Shown in pieces: positions 1-8,873 of a DNA stretch of 64,000 bases. The stretch is from assembly GCA_016745075.1 (NCBI GenBank), contig JADGDD010000011.1:1-64000 (forward strand), given 5' to 3'. The stretch is from Planctomycetota bacterium. Lineage in GTDB: Bacteria > Planctomycetota > UBA11346. The notes beneath the pieces are model-generated. The model saw only the letters and a program-made list of their open reading frames with translations. It was not told the DNA's origin and searched no databases. Every line of letters begins with the position of its first letter. Position 1 is the stretch's first letter. The position numbers and the translations under genes are program-made.

Positions 1-53
1 TGTTGAATGAACCGAGCGCGATAAATTGGAAACGGTTTGGCGATTGATGAACC

Positions 54-185
54 ACCTAACGCTAAGGCCTGCAGCACTATACGATGTAAAATGCCACAGG
101 CGGTTGATAAAGAAACAAACTTACACGGACTATTTCCTTATGCAAGTTGCGCGCAGTATAGTGTCGCAGAGCCGACTTGTTAGGT
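54..185 (-). repeat. attC recombination site 2
   Basis: This is an integron attC site read on the minus strand. R'' (ACCTAAC) is at 179-185 and R' (GTTAGGT) at 54-60. The typical flanks CTAACAAG and CCTTAGCGTTAGG are both present. The site is about 132 bp, and its outer arms are nearly identical to the attC at 436-569 while the inner arms differ. The imperfect pairing of the ends (GCAGGCC against GGCxGG-type segments) is what attC folding needs. It closes the cassette lying between it and the attC at 436, and another cassette starts at the window edge. Confidence 0.85.
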
Positions 186-217
186 GATGACATGCTTATG
201 GAAGTTGCGATTGCTAC

Positions 218-370
218 CTACAAAGCCTTGGAAAATCCCAACAGCTTGCAGGGAGCACGACACCCGAGCACGCAATAATGTAACCCACCAAAACCAATTG
301 CACGAAGAAGAAGCGCGCTAGCCGAGCAAAAAACAATTGAAAAGTAAAATCGTTTTTGAACGAGCGACAT
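218..370 (-). CDS. possible 50-residue cassette-borne small protein
   Basis: This is the only reasonable reading frame in the second cassette (about 60-441). It starts at ATG 368-370, ends at TAG 218-220 just before attC 2, and reads on the minus strand as expected for a cassette gene. The peptide has a basic start and a hydrophobic stretch (IVFCSASALLL) that could be a membrane or signal segment. I recognise no family, and the frame is short enough to be chance. Cassettes with tiny or no genes are common in chromosomal integrons. Confidence 0.25.
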   Translation of the reverse strand: MSLVQKRFYFSIVFCSASALLLRAIGFGGLHYCVLGCRAPCKLLGFSKAL

Positions 371-435
371 TGCTTTGGTTACGCACTGAATGCGGCGTTA
401 CCCAAACAGGTGAAAGGTTTAGTAATTGGCGGGAC

Positions 436-569
436 ACCTAACGCTAAGGCCTGCAGCAAAACCACAGAAGTGAGAATGTGCAGGCGGTTAATAAAGAAGT
501 GATGTTATACGGACAGCAGGTTTATGCAAGTTGCCGCAGTGGTTTTGTCGCAGCGCCGCCTTGTTAGGT
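436..569 (-). repeat. attC recombination site 1
   Basis: This attC is read on the minus strand. R'' (ACCTAAC) is at 563-569 and R' (GTTAGGT) at 436-442, and the length is about 134 bp. It shares its outer arms with the attC at 54-185, including the segment beginning ACCTAACGCTAAGGCCTGCA on the plus strand. Internally the ends pair through AACCAC/GTGGTT. High similarity between successive attC sites in one array is typical of chromosomal integrons. Its distance from attI at 851 defines a first cassette of about 415 bp. Confidence 0.87.
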
Positions 570-769
570 ACTTGTTGCTTGCGTGAGTTGTGCAATTCTT
601 GGCGTGGGCTAGTAATTGGAGAACAGTAGGCTTGCATTGCAGGCCGTTGATTGATGCGCTTATTCCCCGTGCAAAAATCCTGTTTTATGTATTTGATCAG
701 CAGTGAAGCCCGTGGAATAACCATATTGCACGAGCGCACAGCAATAAGGGCGAGATTGCACAAACGCAT
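488..769 (-). CDS. possible cassette ORF running into attC
   Basis: This 93-codon frame lies in the first cassette in the expected leftward orientation. Its last third is translated attC sequence, because the frame enters the attC at 569 and stops at 488. Real cassette genes often end at or just inside attC, but here about 27 codons lie inside, which weakens the case. No family is recognised and there is no clear ribosome binding site. It may be a chance frame in a cassette without a gene. Confidence 0.25.
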   Translation of the reverse strand: MRLCNLALIAVRSCNMVIPRASLLIKYIKQDFCTGNKRINQRPAMQAYCSPITSPRQELHNSRKQQVPNKAALRQNHCGNLHKPAVRITSLLY

Positions 770-850
770 TGTACGCGATGGGAATATGGGGTTTTGATTT
801 TGAAGCTGTGCGGTGATGAATTATTAAGCCCGTTGGTATTTGGGGAGAGT

Positions 851-870
851 ACCTAACAGTCTTATTAGGT
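851..870 (-). other. putative attI site
   Basis: An ACCTAAC / ATTAGGT pair, separated by 6 bp, lies about 90 bp upstream of the integrase start. On the minus strand it reads ATTAGG-type then G^TTAGGT, so the crossover point falls at about 857. This is the expected place for attI, between intI and the first cassette, with intI and cassettes diverging. The L/R-type pair is directly visible. Function as attI is inferred from position and from the core match to the two attC R' ends. Confidence 0.6.
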
Positions 871-955
871 GGAATTCTATCTCAGGCCCTATTTGGTAGA
901 TATATGCCAAATGGGGTATTGACGGAATTGTTAAAAATTCGATAGTAGGTTTATT

Positions 956-2274
956 ATGGGTAAGTCAAGTTCTGGTGGGTTAGGTGATGTTTTTCCTTTG
1001 GATGAAAAGGGATTATGGTGGGATCGTTATCTTAAGTATTTATCAAAACATGGGGTTAGATCAGGGCAGTTGGTTTGGTATCGGCGTCGAGTGGAGCAGG
1101 TGTTGAATTGGCATCCCGGGGTGCAGTCGCGGGGTGTGATATTGACGATTACTTGGTTGCGTTAGGTGGACTTAGTATTGATCCGTGGAAGTTGGAGCAG
1201 GCTGTGGATGCACTTCGGCGTTTTGGTGAGTACACGCAAGCTCAATGGCTTGTTGCGGTAGATTGGTCTGCGTGGTGTTTGCGTTTGGGGACAGGGGCAA
1301 GTGCAGAGGAGGTGGCTGAACATATTCAGAATATTGAACAAGGTGTGTTGCCTAAAGATCCTTCGTTGCGAACGTTTGCTGTTAGAATGCGGGTGAAGCG
1401 GTATAGCTTGCGTACGCAAAAGTTGTATTGTGATTGGGTTAAGCGTTGTTCTGAATATAATAATTTGTTAGCTCTAGCGGATTTGAGCGCGATTCATGTT
1501 GGGCCGTATTTATCTTATTTAGTGGCGGAGCGTGGTGTGGCCGCTAGCACCCAAAGAACTGCTTTGTGTGCGTTGGTGTTGTATTTAAAAGAGGTGAAAG
1601 GTTTGTCAGAGGTTGATGTCGGTGCTTTTAGCCCAAGTGAAAAACCTCGGCAAATCCCAACGGTTCTCAGTGTTGATGAGATGCGTTTATTGTTGTCTCA
1701 GTTGAAAAATAAAACGAGCCATACAATGGTATCGCTTATGTATGGTGCCGGTTTACGTTTGTCAGAGCTGCTTCGTTTACGAGTGAAAGATGTCGATTTT
1801 TCTAATAAGTGCATTCTGATTTTTAATGGAAAGGGTGGGGTCAGTCGCCGTTGCCCTTTACCTGATTCTTCGGTTCTAGCCTTGAGAGAACAACTTGAAC
1901 GTGTGCAGAAGATGCATGAACGAGATTTAGCTTCTGGACTTGGGGCTGTGTCTTTACAGCAGGAATTGATCTTAAAATTTTCTCGTTCAGCTAAAGAGTG
2001 GCACTGGCAATATGTGTTTCCTGCGCGCAATTGTGCTTTGGACCCATTGGATGGTCGTATAAAGCGACATCATATAAGTAAATCAACCGTACAGAAAATT
2101 GTAGGGCGGGCAGTGAAGGCGGCGGGCATCAGTAAACGAGCAAGCTGCCACAGCTTACGGCATTCCTTTGCAACGCATTTATTGGAAAATGGTCATGATC
2201 TACGAACCGTTCAAGAATTGATGGGTCATAAAGATGTGCAGACAACAATGATTTATACCCATGTGCTCAATTAA
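956..2274 (+). pseudogene. intI: integron integrase, frameshifted in N-terminal extension
   Basis: This is a tyrosine recombinase of the integron-integrase type. The N-terminal part (from ATG 956) breaks off in one frame and the rest continues in another frame to 2274. The shift lies near the G4 runs at 1118-1121 and 1131-1134, and one extra base there would join them. The catalytic part is complete: Arg in GLRLSE, a Lys in NGKGG, HSLRH, GHKD, and Tyr in IYTHV. The IntI-specific insert with WHWQYVFP is present, which separates it from XerC/D. The long N-terminal extension before the SAM-like domain (VRMRVKRYSLRTQ) is a feature of some PVC and environmental IntI proteins. It faces away from the cassettes, as usual. 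Whether the break is real or a sequence error is undecided. Confidence 0.88.
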
Positions 2275-2400
2275 GCCGGGGGTGACGGTACGTTCACCGA
2301 TGGATTTGTTGCAAGTCATTCACCTATTGCGGATATATGGGTCCATTATGTTGTATAAGCCCGTTATTTTCGGGGTATTGCACATGTAGGAAGTCTTGCT

Positions 2401-3486
2401 ATGGTTCCGCACGCAACGAGAGCGTTACTCGTAGATCAATACGCCTCCTACCCCGAACGTTTGTCGGGAGAATATGGAACAGATATGAGCCAAGAATCGG
2501 CATCAGCAAGTGTTACCCCAGAAGGTACAACGCCAGATCAACCCTTAAATAGCCTTCCAGATATTGCCCGTGATGGTGCCGTGTCATTTCATGGTGCGCT
2601 TGATCGTGTGGGTATGTCTGGCATAGAGTTGCCGGTACGTGTTGATGGCCCTCAGGGTCCTATGCTTATTCCTGCGCATGTGAGTGCTATGGTTAGTTTA
2701 GACCAACCAAAGGCCAAGGGCATTCATATGTCCCGTTTATTCCTGGCCTTACAGCAACGGGTAGAGCAAGCACCTTTGACTCCACAGCTCTTACAAGACC
2801 TCTTGTGTGAGTTTATTGCGTCGCATGAAGGCCTTAGTACAGTTAGTAGTCTCAAAATTTCTTACGAACTCCCAATGCTACGCCCATCACTCAAGAGTGA
2901 TAACACAGGTTGGCGACAGTATCCTGTTAGCCTTGCTGGGATTTTGCGCAATGGTCATCTTGAGTTTTCGGCTTCTGTGCGGGTTACCTATTCTAGTACG
3001 TGTCCATGTTCTGCGGCTTTGGCTCGTCAGTTGATTCAAGAGCGTTTTAAAGAGAATTTCACTATCACAGAAGGTGCTAGTCCGGAAGATATTCTTGCGA
3101 GTATGCATGAGTGGCTTGGCCGCGAAGAGTCGATCTGTGCTACACCACATTCACAGCGTTCACATGCAGATGTTGAAGTTGTCAGTGAAACCGCAGATGG
3201 TTTGCCCACCTTTATCACCCTCATAGATGAAGTCGAACGGGTCTTAGCAACTGCTGTGCAATCGGTTGTGAAACGTGAAGATGAACAAGAATTTGCTCGT
3301 TTGAATGCTGCAAACCTTATGTTTTGTGAAGATGCGGCTCGTCGTGTCAAATCTTTGCTCGAGTCTATGCCTGGTGTTGCTGATTATCGTGCCCGCATGG
3401 CCCACATGGAGAGCTTGCATCCCCATGATGCAGTGAGTATCATCACAAAAGGCATTCCTGGCGGTTTAATGCCTGGATGTGATTAG
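2401..3486 (+). CDS. folE2: GTP cyclohydrolase FolE2 (type IB)
   Basis: The product should convert GTP to 7,8-dihydroneopterin triphosphate, the entry to folate and queuosine-type pterins, in the cytoplasm. Recognisable family motifs are GIHMSR (about 107-112), STCPCSAAL with the active-site Cys (about 201), RSHADVEV with a conserved His (about 255), and the C-terminal HPHDA and GIPGG. The start at 2401 is preceded by AGGAAG with 7 bp spacing. A later ATG at 2485 would give a more usual N-terminus but has weaker spacing, so about 28 residues are uncertain. FolE2 enzymes accept metals other than zinc. No Zur-like site was recognised upstream. Pterin genes are not adjacent, but a QueD-like gene lies at 37460. 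Confidence 0.92.
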   Translation: MVPHATRALLVDQYASYPERLSGEYGTDMSQESASASVTPEGTTPDQPLNSLPDIARDGAVSFHGALDRVGMSGIELPVRVDGPQGPMLIPAHVSAMVSLDQPKAKGIHMSRLFLALQQRVEQAPLTPQLLQDLLCEFIASHEGLSTVSSLKISYELPMLRPSLKSDNTGWRQYPVSLAGILRNGHLEFSASVRVTYSSTCPCSAALARQLIQERFKENFTITEGASPEDILASMHEWLGREESICATPHSQRSHADVEVVSETADGLPTFITLIDEVERVLATAVQSVVKREDEQEFARLNAANLMFCEDAARRVKSLLESMPGVADYRARMAHMESLHPHDAVSIITKGIPGGLMPGCD

Positions 3487-3558
3487 CATGACGGGCAAGA
3501 AGCGGGCATAAGAAATTTGTTCAAGGCCTTTCTGCGCGTATGAGAGAGGAGGCCATTG

Positions 3559-3888
3559 ATGTCAATAGAACCTTTATCGGTAGCGCTTACCAACGGTGAG
3601 CAGCTTGAAGTATTAAAACGTTTTTCCGTAAGTTATACTGAGCAGATGGAAACAGTAGATGCAGAGCTGCGAGAAAAACTAATTGCAAATGCCGAAGCTG
3701 ATTTTCTTGCTCAATACATAGGCGAACAAAAAGAAGTGCAGGAGTTGCGTTGCGATCCCGCTGAGATTGAGCGCTTAGAAAAAAAACGCCAACATATTTC
3801 CGCCATTATAGATCGACTGACTCAAGTGTTGCCAGCTCAGCCAGATGTGAAGGTGCAGGCACCAGCAGCAAAAATTTCTCGGTTTTAA
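3559..3888 (+). CDS. small helical protein of unknown function
   Basis: This encodes a 109-residue, highly charged, predominantly helical protein, with no signal peptide or membrane segment. ATG 3559 is preceded by AGAGGAGG at a good distance, and an upstream TTG in frame is not needed. The middle (residues about 30-95) looks able to form an alpha-hairpin or coiled coil, and the tail is Pro/Ala-rich. It sits 72 bp after folE2 and 21 bp before the acetyltransferase gene, probably in one operon with the MCE gene. I recognise no family. Confidence 0.7.
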   Translation: MSIEPLSVALTNGEQLEVLKRFSVSYTEQMETVDAELREKLIANAEADFLAQYIGEQKEVQELRCDPAEIERLEKKRQHISAIIDRLTQVLPAQPDVKVQAPAAKISRF

Positions 3889-3909
3889 GTAAGACAATAG
3901 GCTAAAAAG

Positions 3910-4437
3910 ATGAACGAAACAGAAACAATCCAGCTGAGACCAGCGTGTCTGAATGATGTCCCTGCGATGCAGCAACTCATAGCAGATTATGCACAAGAGA
4001 GTCAAATGCTGCCACGCACTCGTTCCGAACTCTATGAAACGGTTCGAGATTTTATAATTGCCGAACAACGAACAGAGAAAAATGAACACATATTATTAGG
4101 TTGTGGTGCTTTACATATTTGCACAAAAAATATTGCAGAAGTTAAATCTTTGGCTGTGGCACGCAAGGCACAAGGGCTCGGAGTTGGCAGACGTTTGGTC
4201 GATGCCTGTTGCCGTATGGCACAAGAGATTGGCCTAGAAAAAGTATTTTGCCTGACCTATCAAGAACGTTTTTTTCAAAAACTTGGTTTTGTCACTATAG
4301 ATAGAGCACTCTTGCCAGAAAAGGTGTGGGGTGAATGTGTGCGTTGTAATAAATTTTTGGAATGTGATGAAATAGCAATGTGGAAAACTGTGAAAACAGT
4401 TGCTCCAGCACAGAAAACAGAGGAAGAGAATAAGTAG
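3910..4437 (+). CDS. ArgA-like GNAT N-acetyltransferase
   Basis: This is a single-domain GNAT acetyltransferase of 175 residues resembling the short, stand-alone N-acetylglutamate synthases of anaerobic and delta-type bacteria. The acetyl-CoA loop RKAQGLGVG (about 85-93) is clear. The C-terminal LPEKVWGECVRC...CDEIAMW pattern is characteristic of this ArgA-like group. In that role it would make N-acetylglutamate from glutamate, the first step of arginine biosynthesis. It lies one operon position before the MCE gene, whose ATG follows its stop directly. No arginine genes are adjacent, so the specific substrate is inferred from family resemblance. Confidence 0.8.
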   Translation: MNETETIQLRPACLNDVPAMQQLIADYAQESQMLPRTRSELYETVRDFIIAEQRTEKNEHILLGCGALHICTKNIAEVKSLAVARKAQGLGVGRRLVDACCRMAQEIGLEKVFCLTYQERFFQKLGFVTIDRALLPEKVWGECVRCNKFLECDEIAMWKTVKTVAPAQKTEEENK

Positions 4438-5604
4438 ATGGACTCTCGAAACATGGACCTAAAAGTAGGGCTGCTCGTAATTTTGGGTATGAGCGCTATT
4501 GTTACCGTCATTTTAATGTCAGACAGTGTGTCCTTCAAAGAACCATACACTATTACCGCGTATCTTGCCAATGCAGGTGGTTTACGCGAAGGGAGCCCCG
4601 TAAAAAGTAATGGCTTACCGATTGGCCAAGTGGGCAGCATCAATGCCAGTACAGATAGCCGTGGTGCTATTGCCATTGTTTTGTCTATAGATACAGAGCA
4701 CCGCGTCTATCGGTCTAGTGAACTGAAAGTAATTACTCAGGGTATTTTTGGCGATAGCTACCTAGAGTTTAGTGGCGAGCAAAAAGGTGATACCGCGTAT
4801 TTGCCAAACGATAATTCTGCATCAGTCATAGCGGTCCCTGGCTTGTTGGATGAAATGAGCAAGCAAGGTAAAGATATTATTTCTGGTATTGCTGACTTAT
4901 TGAATGATGACATGCGAGCGGACATCAAACGTATGGTCAAAAACAGCGCGGATGTTACCGAAGAAAGTGTCGCCCTTATGCGCCTAGCAGGAACTGCCAT
5001 CGGTAATTTTGATAAGGTGCTTATAGAAGCAGAACAGCTTGCTAAAGAAATGCGTACCGCAGGTGCAGGTCTGAGTACAGACGTGAATCGCAGCCTCACT
5101 CATATAGATGGTCTGGTTGGAGAATTACGCGCCCACATGGATGCCCTTTCTAAAGACTTACAAGGGGCGGTTGAACAGAGTGATAAATCTATGCAATCTC
5201 TTGGTGCCCTGGCAGACAGTTCGCAACAAACTCTTGTTGACAATAAAGAGCATCTGCAAGCAATCATGACAGACATGCGTACCGCCGTTCATGAATTTGC
5301 CATATTTACGGAAGCAATGAATAGTTCGTCTGGCGTGGTTGGCCAATTGTTACATAGCCAAGAACTCGCTAAAGATATGAATGATGCAATGATCAATATT
5401 AGTGATGTGAGTGAACGCGTTGCAGATAATCCAGAAGTTCTTGTTTGGGGTCAAACGGATGCTGAAGCCGCGGCCGCTATCAAAGCTCGAGAGCGCCTTC
5501 GTCTGCGCCGTGCATTCAATCAGGGCTACACGGGTGTTATGGATACCACTGCAATACAACCAGTGAAGCAAGAGGTCAGTAGCACAGTTGAAGAATCAGA
5601 ATAA
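4438..5604 (+). CDS. MCE (MlaD) domain protein
   Basis: This 388-residue protein has an N-terminal membrane anchor (about 9-27), then an MCE domain (about 36-115: YLANAGGLREGSPVKSNGLPIG, GDSYLEF). A long helical region (about 140-330) is rich in Ala, Asp and Glu. It fits the periplasmic substrate-binding subunit of lipid-transport ABC systems such as Mla/Ttg2. The usual permease (MlaE) and ATPase (MlaF) genes are not next to it, so they must lie elsewhere or this is an orphan. The long C-terminal helices match MCE proteins that form tubes or needles. Translation is probably coupled to the preceding acetyltransferase gene, since its start abuts that stop. Confidence 0.85.
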   Translation: MDSRNMDLKVGLLVILGMSAIVTVILMSDSVSFKEPYTITAYLANAGGLREGSPVKSNGLPIGQVGSINASTDSRGAIAIVLSIDTEHRVYRSSELKVITQGIFGDSYLEFSGEQKGDTAYLPNDNSASVIAVPGLLDEMSKQGKDIISGIADLLNDDMRADIKRMVKNSADVTEESVALMRLAGTAIGNFDKVLIEAEQLAKEMRTAGAGLSTDVNRSLTHIDGLVGELRAHMDALSKDLQGAVEQSDKSMQSLGALADSSQQTLVDNKEHLQAIMTDMRTAVHEFAIFTEAMNSSSGVVGQLLHSQELAKDMNDAMINISDVSERVADNPEVLVWGQTDAEAAAAIKARERLRLRRAFNQGYTGVMDTTAIQPVKQEVSSTVEESE

Positions 5605-5661
5605 ATATTTATTCCCAAGATCATAATTCATTATTTGATAAATAAGGTATCGTTTAGCTAT

Positions 5662-5684
5662 CCCTCCTTCTTTATTAAGGAGGG
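5662..5684. terminator. hairpin between convergent genes
   Basis: A perfect 8-bp inverted repeat (CCCTCCTT / AAGGAGGG) with a 7-bp loop lies between the convergent MCE and RND genes. There is no strong T tract on either side, so intrinsic termination is only suggested by position. Confidence 0.4.
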
Positions 5685-5738
5685 GAGCGATTGTTCTCTG
5701 TGATAGGCTGGCTTGATCTTGAATGTACTGATCAGTTC

Positions 5739-8700
5739 TTAGTCATCAGCTTTTGGTGCATGGGGATCACGTAGGCATAATATTCGACGGACATCTTCAA
5801 TGGCGAGATAAAAAGATGGTACTAAAATAAGCGCAATAACAGTGGCGAATAAAATGCCAAAACCGAGTGAGAGGGCCATGGGAATAATGAAACGGGCTTG
5901 ACGCGACGTTTCAAAAATCATGGGTCCGAGCCCACAGAAGGTGGTCAGGGTGGTTAGCATAATGGGGCGGAAACGGCGTAGACCAGCTTCCATAATGGCA
6001 TCATAGGCACTCATACCCGTGCGGCGTAATCTATTGGCATAGTCGATGAGTACCAGTGAATCGTTAACAACCACACCAGAGAGGGCAACCATACCCATCA
6101 TACTAATGATGCTTAAATTGTAGCCCATGAAGACGTGACCAATGACCGCGCCAATAAATCCAAATGGAATACTAAACATAACAATCATCGGCTGAATATA
6201 GCTGCGGAATGGTACCGCCAGTAAAGCATACACGCCGAGCATCGCCATCAAAAATCCAGAAACTAATGAACCCATACTTTTTGCGCGTTCGGCTTGGCGG
6301 CCTTCAAAACTAAAACGTAGGCCACTGTGATTTTCAATAAGTTCAGGTAAAACAACTGCTTTTAAATCTTCCAGAATACGGTCTGTTTCACGGGCAGGGC
6401 GCACATCGGCTGTTACCTGTACCGTGCGTTTACCATTGGTGCGGTTAATCACGGTATAGGAGTGGCCCGAATTGATGTGGACCAGTTCGGGTAGTGGAAC
6501 ATAAGTGCCACTTGGTGTGCGTACCATAAATGAAAGAAGATCGTGTGCTGTTTCACGTTCGTTTTCTGGGAGGCGTACTTGTACACGAATTTCATTACGA
6601 CCACGTTGTTGGCGTAATGCCTCTGCTCCGTAAAAAGCATTACGAATTTGTTGAGCAATGGTCAAGCTGGTTAGGCCAAGGCTATGCGCTTGTTCACGCA
6701 AGGTAAAATTAAACTGCCGTTTTCCTTGTTCAAAACCATCATTCACATCATTCACATGGGCGTATTCTTCTAGAGATGAAGCGAGAGAACTGGCTGCACT
6801 TTCAAGCGTTGTCATGTTTGGATGATTAAGCTCTATGGTAATGCCTGCGCCTCGGCCTGGTCCGCCGCCGTCGTATTCAAAGCGAATACTTTCAAGGCCA
6901 ATAACTGTGCCAAGTTCTTCACGCCAGTAGTCAGTAAAGTCGGTTGTACTCATGCTGCGTATATCAACATCAGCCATGTAACTGCGCACATAACAGACAT
7001 TGCCACCATTACTAATTTCAGCAAAGACCCCAGTCGCTACCGTATTGCCACCATTCTTATCTATAACAGCTTGCGCGGCAGTAACGAGGCGGTCCCGAAT
7101 CTCTTGTGCTTGTTCCATTGGCACGCCATAAGGCAGCGTTGCGGTGGCAGTAGCTACGTCTGACTCTACACGCGGAAAGAGAGTAAAGCCAATTCGTTTG
7201 CTGAAAACAAAACCAATGGTTAAAGTTAAAATCATAATACCGCCAGCGATGGCAATAAAACGATTGCGCAGAACGGTGCGTAAAATTGGTCCGTAGACAG
7301 TGCGAATCAAGCGAGCGAAGCCATCACTAAACGCGCGTTGCAGGCGATGTGGCGCAGAAAATAATCTATGTGGATGTTCTTTTTGATGGGATAAATGCGC
7401 TGGTAATACAAAGAGGCTTTCCACCAAGGAGATAATAAAGGCAATAACTACAATTGCTGGAATATTAGCGAATATTTTTCCCATAAAACCAGGGACAAAA
7501 AACAATGGAGAAAAGGCAACAATATTAGTGAGAATACTAAAGCAGACTGGCATAGCGACATCACGCACACCGCGCACAGCGGCAACGGGGAACGGTGCCC
7601 CTCGCTGGTGGTGTTCATATATATTTTCTCCTACCACAATGGCATCATCCACCACAATGCCGAGAGCAACCAGAAAGGCGAACATGGTTACCATGTTAAT
7701 GGAGAGCCCCATCATAGGCATTAACATAAAAGTACCCATGAAAGAAATCGGGATACCCAGCATAACCCAGAAGGCGAGACGGGCTTCTAAAAAGAGCGCG
7801 AGGAAAATAAGAACAAGTGCTAACCCAATGTAACCATTGCGTGTGAGTAATTCCATGCGCTGACGGAAAATATCACTACGATCTTCAAGGACTTTAATAC
7901 TGACATCTGGTGGCATACTCGCATTAAGCGGCTCCAGTGTCGCAAATACTGCATCGGCAACCTCTATCGGTGTTTGTTCACCGACGCGGTAGATTTCTAA
8001 AATAATGGCAGGCTTGCCGTCATAAAACGATTCACGGTTGGTATCGGTAAAGCCATCGTTAATGGTAGCTATGTCACCAAGAGTAATGGTGCTGCCATCG
8101 TTAGCCGCAATAATAGGGATGCTGGAAAAATCAAAACGAGAATTACGTCGTTCGTCTAAACGTAATAAAATTTCTCCACCATCTGTTTTAACGCCACCGC
8201 CAGAAAGTTCTAAGGCATTGCTGCGGATGCGGTTGGCAATGTCTTGCATGGTAAGGCCATAGGTACGTAAGGCATTTTGCGGAACAGATATTTCAATTTC
8301 GAGAGCTTCTTCATTTTGGATATTTACCAAACCAATATCTGGATCTTGTAACAAATCAGAGCGAACGCTTTCTGCAACCGCGCGCAGAGATGTGGTTGGA
8401 ATATCGCCATAGACAGCAAGCGAGACACCACGCATATGATTTTGTAACATGCTTACTTGTGGTGTTTCAATATTTTCAGGGAAGGAGGTAATGCCATCTA
8501 CCGCCTGCTGAATATCTTGCAGGGCAAGCATGCTGTTAGCATCTAATAATAATTCGACAACAACTTGACCAAAACCTTCGCGGGCGGTAGAGCTTACGGT
8601 ATCAAGGCCATCTACGTCCTGAAGAGATTCTTCAATGGCGAGCAAAATACTTTGTTCAATTTCTTGTGGGTTTGCACCTGGATAGGGAACCGTGACTTGA

Positions 8701-8873
8701 ATAATATCAATATCAAATTGTGGGAAGACTTCTTGTTTGACACGTGTCAGCATAAACGCGCCACCAATAAGCAACGCCAGCATCAACAGGTTTGCGGCAA
8801 CGCTATTGCCGGCCATCCATGCGAGGGGGCCAATGCGTTCTTTGCGTGAAAGTTTCGGAGATTCAGTTTCCAT
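5739..8873 (-). CDS. RND multidrug efflux permease (HAE1/AcrB family)
   Basis: This is a full-length 1044-residue resistance-nodulation-division permease, the inner-membrane proton-driven pump of a tripartite exporter. The start has the usual N-terminal helix (SVAANLLMLALLIGG) and porter-domain pattern VPYPGANPQEIE. TM4 carries the proton-relay pair in GIVVDDAIVVGENI, and TM10 has the mirrored ALSGVVVNDSLVLID. Two large periplasmic loops and 12 membrane segments are evident. Its start overlaps the end of the fusion-protein gene by 11 bp, so the two are translationally linked. The substrate is unknown. The family (efflux of drugs, dyes or lipids) is clear, but HAE1 is not separable from the broader AcrB group by eye. 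Confidence 0.93.
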   Translation of the reverse strand: METESPKLSRKERIGPLAWMAGNSVAANLLMLALLIGGAFMLTRVKQEVFPQFDIDIIQVTVPYPGANPQEIEQSILLAIEESLQDVDGLDTVSSTAREGFGQVVVELLLDANSMLALQDIQQAVDGITSFPENIETPQVSMLQNHMRGVSLAVYGDIPTTSLRAVAESVRSDLLQDPDIGLVNIQNEEALEIEISVPQNALRTYGLTMQDIANRIRSNALELSGGGVKTDGGEILLRLDERRNSRFDFSSIPIIAANDGSTITLGDIATINDGFTDTNRESFYDGKPAIILEIYRVGEQTPIEVADAVFATLEPLNASMPPDVSIKVLEDRSDIFRQRMELLTRNGYIGLALVLIFLALFLEARLAFWVMLGIPISFMGTFMLMPMMGLSINMVTMFAFLVALGIVVDDAIVVGENIYEHHQRGAPFPVAAVRGVRDVAMPVCFSILTNIVAFSPLFFVPGFMGKIFANIPAIVVIAFIISLVESLFVLPAHLSHQKEHPHRLFSAPHRLQRAFSDGFARLIRTVYGPILRTVLRNRFIAIAGGIMILTLTIGFVFSKRIGFTLFPRVESDVATATATLPYGVPMEQAQEIRDRLVTAAQAVIDKNGGNTVATGVFAEISNGGNVCYVRSYMADVDIRSMSTTDFTDYWREELGTVIGLESIRFEYDGGGPGRGAGITIELNHPNMTTLESAASSLASSLEEYAHVNDVNDGFEQGKRQFNFTLREQAHSLGLTSLTIAQQIRNAFYGAEALRQQRGRNEIRVQVRLPENERETAHDLLSFMVRTPSGTYVPLPELVHINSGHSYTVINRTNGKRTVQVTADVRPARETDRILEDLKAVVLPELIENHSGLRFSFEGRQAERAKSMGSLVSGFLMAMLGVYALLAVPFRSYIQPMIVMFSIPFGFIGAVIGHVFMGYNLSIISMMGMVALSGVVVNDSLVLIDYANRLRRTGMSAYDAIMEAGLRRFRPIMLTTLTTFCGLGPMIFETSRQARFIIPMALSLGFGILFATVIALILVPSFYLAIEDVRRILCLRDPHAPKADD

